NCBI GenBank assembly: GCA_965214055.1
Contig: OZ243931.1
Location: forward strand, 310,001 to 374,000
Length of the DNA: 64,000 bases
Reading direction: 5' to 3'
From: WTGA01 sp965214055
GTDB lineage: Bacteria > Pseudomonadota > Gammaproteobacteria > Arenicellales > Poriferihabitantaceae
Part shown: piece after piece, positions 59,350 to 64,000 of the stretch
Numbering within the stretch: the stretch's first letter is position 1
Layout of the letters: each line of letters opens with the position of its first letter
Notes under the pieces: generated by a model
What the model was told of the DNA's origin: nothing
Databases searched by the model: none
The model's input: only the letters and a program-made list of their open reading frames with translations
Position numbers and translations under genes: made by a program

Positions 59350-62300
59350 CTACAGTTCTTCCGCCATCTCAATGGCCTGTTCGATATCCACCGATACCAA
59401 CCTGGACACACCGGCTTCTGCCATTGTAACACCAACCAGCAAATCCATGGACTCTATTGTTATTTTATTGTGGGTGATCACGACCATCTGGCTCACCTCG
59501 GCCAGGGTCTTCAGTGTCTCGCAATACCGATCCACATTGGCATCATCAAGGGGGGCATCCACTTCGTCCAGCATGCAAAACGGGGCAGGATTCAATTTGA
59601 ACAGTGAAAAGAGCAATGCCACGGCAGTCAAGGCCTTTTCACCTCCCGAGAGCAGATGGATGTGACTGTTTCTCTTTCCCGGCGGCTGGGCCATGACGCT
59701 GACCCCGGCGGTAAGCAGATCATCTCCGGTAAGCAGGAGCTGGGCTTTTCCACCCCCAAACAATCTTGGAAAGAACTCGTTGAAGCTTGCGTTAATCTTC
59801 TCAAAGGTCTTCCTGAACCGGGAACGGGATTCCTGGTCAATTTTCCGGATGACGCTTTCCAGAGTTTCCAGTGCTTCGGACAGGTCATCATACTGGCTGT
59901 CCAGGTATTTCATCCGCGTGCTCTCTTCTTCATATTCTTCGATGGCCACCAGGTTAACCGGGCCGATCCGGGCAATATTTTTTTCGATCCCGGACAGGCT
60001 TTCCTCCCACTGGTCAATGCCTGCGGTAGCGGGAAGTCCGGCGCGACACTCGTCAATGTCGTATTCCTGCTCTTCCAGGGATTCGGCCAGGGTATCCCGC
60101 CGAACCCGGATTTCCTGCCCGGCAAGTTTTTGCTGGTCCAGGTTTTCCCTGGCCTTGTTCACGACATCGACCTGTTCATTCCTCCGGGCACTGACCTCGT
60201 TGATGAGGTGGTCGAAACCGGTGGTCTCCTCCCGTGATGCCCGGACTCTCTGTTCGATTTCCCGCCGTTTTTCCAGCCATCCCCCCAGGGCATCGGCCAG
60301 GTCCTCCAGGGATTCCTCCGCACCCTCTGCCCCCTCCTCCAATTCCCCCAGGCGCCGTTCGGATTGGCGGATGTCGTGGTCCAGCCGCCGGATGTTTTCA
60401 TGAACCGACTGCCTGAGCGCCTCAAGCTTCTGCTTTTCAAGCTCCTGATCATGCAGTTTCCGGCGATCTTCCAATGCCGCATTCCGCAGTGCAGCAACCT
60501 CCACATTCAATGAATCCCGTCGTCCCGCCAGTTCTTCCCGTTCCCGGACCAGCATCCCGGACTTTTCCTCCGCCGCTTCCAGCAATACCCTGGATTTTTC
60601 GATCTCCTCCCGCATCGCCACCATCTGGGTGGACATATCTTCCCGTTCATTCTGCAGATTCCTGATTTTCTGCTGTGCTTCCTGGAACCGCGTCTCCTCC
60701 CGACCGAACCGGTTATGCATGGTGGTCACCTGTGCCCGGAGGAAAATCAATGCGGAGCGTTGTGTCTCGAGGCTGGACTCCATTTCGACCCGGGGCGCCT
60801 CAATTTGCGAGATTTCCCGATCAATGTGCTCCAGCTCCCTGGCAATCTCGTTTCGCCTTTTCTGTAACTGCCTGATTTCGGTGTCCCGGGCCAGTATGCC
60901 GGTTTCCAGTTGGCCCTGGCTGGCATAACTGACCCAGTTTCCACCCACCAGGCTTCCGTCCTTCGTAGCAATGCATTCCCGGCCCTGGAGTTGCGGCTGA
61001 AAGGCCAGTGCCTCTGCCAGGGTATCCAGGGCATACACGCCTCCAATCAGTGTGGAGAGGTCCGTCTTTACGGAGTCTACCTTGTCCAGCAACCGCGGCA
61101 GGTCCAGTCCCCCGCTCCCCCGGGGGACCCGGGCGCCGGTAATCAGGGAAAAGCTCGCATCCGGCTTGTTTTGCAGGGATTCCGGCCCCGCAGACTCCAC
61201 ACAGACGGCTCCCAGAAAATCATTCAGGACCCGGTCCACCGCACGCTGCCACCCATCGGCCACCCGGATCTCTTCAGCCAGGGTCTTTCGTCCCACAAGA
61301 CCATGGTTCTTCATCCAGGGTTCCATCCGCTCCCGGGAACTTCCCAAGGCGACCTCCTGAATCTGTATCAGGGAATCCAGCCTTGACATCACCTCCTGGG
61401 CGCTGGCTTGAATGCCCGCTGCCTGGTCCCGTTTTTCCTGGAGTTCCCGGGAATTGTTTTTCAGCGCAATCTCGATCTCCTGATAACCGGTTTCGGCATC
61501 TTCGTAGTGCTGGTCCTTGTCCCGGACCTCGTTTTGCATGGCCTCGATATCCACGGAAGCGATCTGGTCCTGCAGTTCACCCTGGTGCTGTGCCACTTTT
61601 TCCATCTGCTGTGTCACCGTTTTCAGATTTTCCCTGTGGTGATCAATCCTTGATTTCTGGATTTCAATCTGCTGTTCGGGAACCCGGGACTTTTCATTGA
61701 ATTTTTCCATTTCGCTTAACCACTCCTGATACTCCCTTTCGATGTTCGACAACCTGCCTTCGGATTCGAGACTGGCTGACTTCAAGGCCTCCAGACCCGG
61801 CAGCATTTGTTCCAGTGCAGCGTCCAGTTCACCCTGTCTTTCCGTATCCCCCTGAATTTCCCGTTTCTTTTCGCTCTTTTCCGCCAGCAACCGCTTCACT
61901 TCGTCATTCTTTCTCTTCCGATTCTCCCTGAGATATTCGATTTTCTGTTCCAGTCTCGTAATTTCCGTATCCGCCTGGTAAAACTCCCGTTGAATCTCGC
62001 TGTTCCGGTCATGGGAATCCGACTGTCGCTTTCTCAACAATTCCAGTTCGGCTTCCGTCTTCCGCTGATCCGCCAGGGCCTCTTGCAGGGAATTTTCGTA
62101 CTGCGCCCTCAGGCGATCCTGCTCCACGACCTGTTCATTCAGGGCATCCAGGCGCAGCACCAGCAATTGCCCGTTCACCACCCTGGCCTCGTCTTTTAGC
62201 ACCTTGTAGCGACGGGCTGCGGAAGCCTGCCTTTGGAGTCGACGCAGTTGTTTGTCCAGTTCGTCCCGGATATCCGACACCCGGTCCAGGTTTTCCCGGG

Positions 62301-62859
62301 TATGCGCAATCCTGTTTTCCGTCTCCCGGCGCCTGGCCTTGTATCGTGAAGTCCCGGATGCCTCTTCCACAAATACCCGTATTTCTTCCGGCCTCGCCTC
62401 AACGATTCGGCTCACCATCCCCTGTTCGATGATGGAGTAGGACCGGGGCCCAAGACCCGTCCCGTGAAACAGGTCCAGCACATCCCGCCGTCGCGTCTTG
62501 ATGTGGTTAATCAGGTACGTGGAGATGCCGTCCCGGGTCATGGTCCTTTTCACTGAAATCTCCACGAACTGGGCGTAGTGGCCCGCCGCACTGCCGTCGC
62601 TGTTGTCAAAGATCAGTTCAACCGATGCTTTTCCAACGGGTTTTCGGGAGGATGAACCATTGAAAATGACATCCGCCATGCTGTCGCCCCGCAACGTTTT
62701 TGCCGAGGATTCACCCATGACCCACCGGACTGCGTCAATGACATTGGACTTACCGCATCCGTTGGGACCCACCACTCCCACCAGATGGGAAGGCAGGCGA
62801 ATATCGGTGGTATCCACAAAGGATTTAAACCCGGAAACCTGTAACTTTTTCAGCCGCAT
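59350..62859 (-). CDS. smc: chromosome segregation protein SMC
   Basis: A 1169-aa SMC ATPase that compacts and segregates the chromosome. Walker A is GPNGCGKSNV (31-40), a first coiled coil follows, the hinge lies about residues 500-660, the second coiled coil next, and the C-terminal head has the signature HLLSGGEKALTAVALLFS and Walker B MLDEVDAPLDDANV. ScpA/ScpB partners are not in the window. It precedes zipA by 101 bp on the same strand. Confidence 0.96.
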   Translation of the reverse strand: MRLKKLQVSGFKSFVDTTDIRLPSHLVGVVGPNGCGKSNVIDAVRWVMGESSAKTLRGDSMADVIFNGSSSRKPVGKASVELIFDNSDGSAAGHYAQFVEISVKRTMTRDGISTYLINHIKTRRRDVLDLFHGTGLGPRSYSIIEQGMVSRIVEARPEEIRVFVEEASGTSRYKARRRETENRIAHTRENLDRVSDIRDELDKQLRRLQRQASAARRYKVLKDEARVVNGQLLVLRLDALNEQVVEQDRLRAQYENSLQEALADQRKTEAELELLRKRQSDSHDRNSEIQREFYQADTEITRLEQKIEYLRENRKRKNDEVKRLLAEKSEKKREIQGDTERQGELDAALEQMLPGLEALKSASLESEGRLSNIEREYQEWLSEMEKFNEKSRVPEQQIEIQKSRIDHHRENLKTVTQQMEKVAQHQGELQDQIASVDIEAMQNEVRDKDQHYEDAETGYQEIEIALKNNSRELQEKRDQAAGIQASAQEVMSRLDSLIQIQEVALGSSRERMEPWMKNHGLVGRKTLAEEIRVADGWQRAVDRVLNDFLGAVCVESAGPESLQNKPDASFSLITGARVPRGSGGLDLPRLLDKVDSVKTDLSTLIGGVYALDTLAEALAFQPQLQGRECIATKDGSLVGGNWVSYASQGQLETGILARDTEIRQLQKRRNEIARELEHIDREISQIEAPRVEMESSLETQRSALIFLRAQVTTMHNRFGREETRFQEAQQKIRNLQNEREDMSTQMVAMREEIEKSRVLLEAAEEKSGMLVREREELAGRRDSLNVEVAALRNAALEDRRKLHDQELEKQKLEALRQSVHENIRRLDHDIRQSERRLGELEEGAEGAEESLEDLADALGGWLEKRREIEQRVRASREETTGFDHLINEVSARRNEQVDVVNKARENLDQQKLAGQEIRVRRDTLAESLEEQEYDIDECRAGLPATAGIDQWEESLSGIEKNIARIGPVNLVAIEEYEEESTRMKYLDSQYDDLSEALETLESVIRKIDQESRSRFRKTFEKINASFNEFFPRLFGGGKAQLLLTGDDLLTAGVSVMAQPPGKRNSHIHLLSGGEKALTAVALLFSLFKLNPAPFCMLDEVDAPLDDANVDRYCETLKTLAEVSQMVVITHNKITIESMDLLVGVTMAEAGVSRLVSVDIEQAIEMAEEL

Positions 62860-63166
62860 TCAGAATAACGATATTGGTCCGGCAAGGCGCCGTCGCCCAA
62901 GGGTCACAATTGTTGGTTCACAGACGAGCATTTCATGCTCTCGGAACTCTGATTATACCCTCCTGAACAACGGGTGGAGAAAAAAGTGGTGGACCCGGGG
63001 TGAATTGAAAGCATCCAATACAACGGGTTGAAGGCACCCCCACCCTCCGGGTGTATCCCTCCTGCGGCCAGGCTGGATTGTTCATTCCAAACCGCGTTTC
63101 CGCCGCCATAACACCAAAAAAGCCAGGACAGACCTGGCTTTTTTGGTGGAACCGGTTCAATGCGAA
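62860..63166. other. intergenic region between aprA end and smc start
   Basis: About 300 bp with no supported gene. It holds the aprA terminator (listed separately), a small CACC/GGGTG hairpin around 63042-63054, and presumably the smc promoter towards 62900. Minus-strand frames here lack family resemblance. Confidence 0.5.
63113..63147 (-). terminator. rho-independent terminator after aprA
   Basis: A near-perfect 15-bp stem with the 5-nt loop ACAGA, core GCCAGG/CCTGGC flanked by A and T tracts, so it can work in both directions. It lies 20 bp after the aprA stop codon on the minus strand and would separate aprA transcripts from smc. Confidence 0.9.
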
Positions 63167-64000
63167 CTACAGGTCCGGCCCCATGTGGCCCATGCCTTCC
63201 GGTTCCTTTTCTCCCACCGCAATCAGGGGCTGCCATTTCACTTTCTTCAACTCCCACTCGCCGGTATTCCGGTCATAGCGGGAATTGACAAAACACTTCC
63301 ATTCCTCGTCGTTAATGTCCCGGAAGTCTGCCCGGTAATAGTACCCGGGATAGCGGGTCTCCTGGCGGAACTTGATGTGTTGCATGTGTGCTTCGGCGGC
63401 AATGATGCGATGATAATTCTCCCAGGCACGCAACAGCTCATGCAGGTCCTTTGCGCGCATTTTCAGGGAATCCTCCTTGAGCATCACCATTTTTTTCTCC
63501 GCCAGTTCCAGCATTTGCTGATTCGTCTGGTACCAGGTGGCTACGCCTGCAACATATTCATCCATGATCTTCTGCAACCGGAACTGCAGCATTTTCGGCG
63601 TAATATAGTGGGGATTGATATCAATCGCCGTCGTGTAATCCTTGTGCTCCAGGAAAGTACGCACCGGCCGGTAGATTTCCTCGACAATCTCGTCCGTGGA
63701 CATGGGAAGTTCCGGCTGGATGTCCGGATGATCCTGGCAGTACTGCACCATGCTCTTGGCGGCAATCCGCCCTTCAGTAAAGGACCCGGATGAAAATTTA
63801 TGGCCGGAAGCCCCGACTCCATCCCCCCCCGTAAACAGTCCATTGACCGTTGTCATCCGGTTGTATCCCCAATGATAATGATCCGGGGTACCGGGCAGGT
63901 CTTCGGGACCGGAACACCAGAGCCCGGCACAACCGGCATGGGACCCCAGCAGGTAGGGTTCCGTGGGCATCAGTTCGGACATTTCCTTGTCCGGTTCAAT
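63167..64000 (-). CDS. aprA: adenylylsulfate reductase subunit alpha, C-terminal part
   Basis: The 3' part of aprA; the 5' part lies beyond the window. AprA is the FAD subunit of APS reductase, which interconverts APS with sulfite and AMP. Recognisable are SHAGCAGLWCSGPEDLP, the flavin-domain end GLFTGGDGVGASGHKFSSGS, YPGYYYRADFRDINDEEWKC with the tryptophan/arginine-rich region, and the end GEWELKKVKWQPL. The frame is open to the window end (reading IEPDKEMSELM). In gammaproteobacterial sulfur oxidisers it works towards APS, which Sat then converts to sulfate and ATP. A terminator follows at once, so it is the last gene of its operon, most likely after aprB. Confidence 0.95.
   Translation of the reverse strand: MEPDKEMSELMPTEPYLLGSHAGCAGLWCSGPEDLPGTPDHYHWGYNRMTTVNGLFTGGDGVGASGHKFSSGSFTEGRIAAKSMVQYCQDHPDIQPELPMSTDEIVEEIYRPVRTFLEHKDYTTAIDINPHYITPKMLQFRLQKIMDEYVAGVATWYQTNQQMLELAEKKMVMLKEDSLKMRAKDLHELLRAWENYHRIIAAEAHMQHIKFRQETRYPGYYYRADFRDINDEEWKCFVNSRYDRNTGEWELKKVKWQPLIAVGEKEPEGMGHMGPDL

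Noticed and set aside
1..64000. CRISPR array, rRNA operon, prophage or intact insertion sequence
   Set aside because: No regularly spaced repeats, no rRNA sequence, no phage structural genes and no complete transposase were seen on reading through the window.

Overview
The window is chromosomal DNA of a gammaproteobacterium that very probably oxidises reduced sulfur compounds. The gammaproteobacterial placement rests on gene order: prmC-prfA-hemA divergent from a TPR gene-lolB-ispE-tRNA(Gln)-prs-rplY-pth-ychF; smpB divergent from ratA-rnfH; plsX-fabH-fabG-acpP-fabF-mltG-tmk-holB-tatD; smc-zipA-ligA. The tmRNA tag ANDDNYALAA agrees. Sulfur metabolism is inferred from a dissimilatory-type ATP sulfurylase (sat) and the C-terminal part of adenylylsulfate reductase AprA at the right edge. 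In this lineage these normally run oxidatively (sulfite to APS to sulfate plus ATP). Genus and species cannot be named from what is visible.

Layout. 0-4.8 kb: asd, then a serine-synthesis set (short serA-like, serC) followed by a DUF1015 gene. 4.9-17.5 kb: the conserved prmC/prfA/hemA and lolB/ispE/prs/rplY/pth/ychF block, interrupted between ispE and tRNA-Gln by an agmatinase-like gene, a transposase scrap and a ParDE toxin-antitoxin pair. 17.5-22.3 kb: a NorD/CbbO-like von Willebrand A protein convergent with CobT- and CobS-like genes, with no cobN in the window. 22.5-26.6 kb: a small membrane protein, ferrochelatase, a small CbiX-type chelatase, a HAD hydrolase and SelO. 26.8-30.4 kb: aceA, aceK and rraA. 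30.4-35.9 kb: transposase debris, a DksA-type regulator, rnfH/ratA/smpB, ssrA and a damaged HipBA locus. 35.9-39.3 kb: clpA, clpS, an A-type Fe-S carrier and yggX. 39.5-49.0 kb: the tatD-to-rpmF cell-envelope and fatty-acid block. 49.3-53.2 kb: DAHP synthase, sat, trxB and an Smr protein. 53.2-62.9 kb: alkB, a GlcD-like flavoprotein, a glutaredoxin-like protein, ligA, zipA and smc. 63.2-64 kb: aprA (partial).

Most genes are housekeeping genes in compact operons with 1-4 nt start/stop overlaps. The places most worth a second look are: the CobS/CobT/NorD-like ATPase-VWA cassette without an evident target, whose NorD-like gene has coding sequence upstream of any normal start codon; DUF1015 next to serA/serC with a DGHHR motif; an apparent PD-(D/E)XK nuclease-fold gene placed inside the fatty-acid operon; the nonsense codon in hipA; and the ATGA coupling of sat to an aromatic amino-acid gene.
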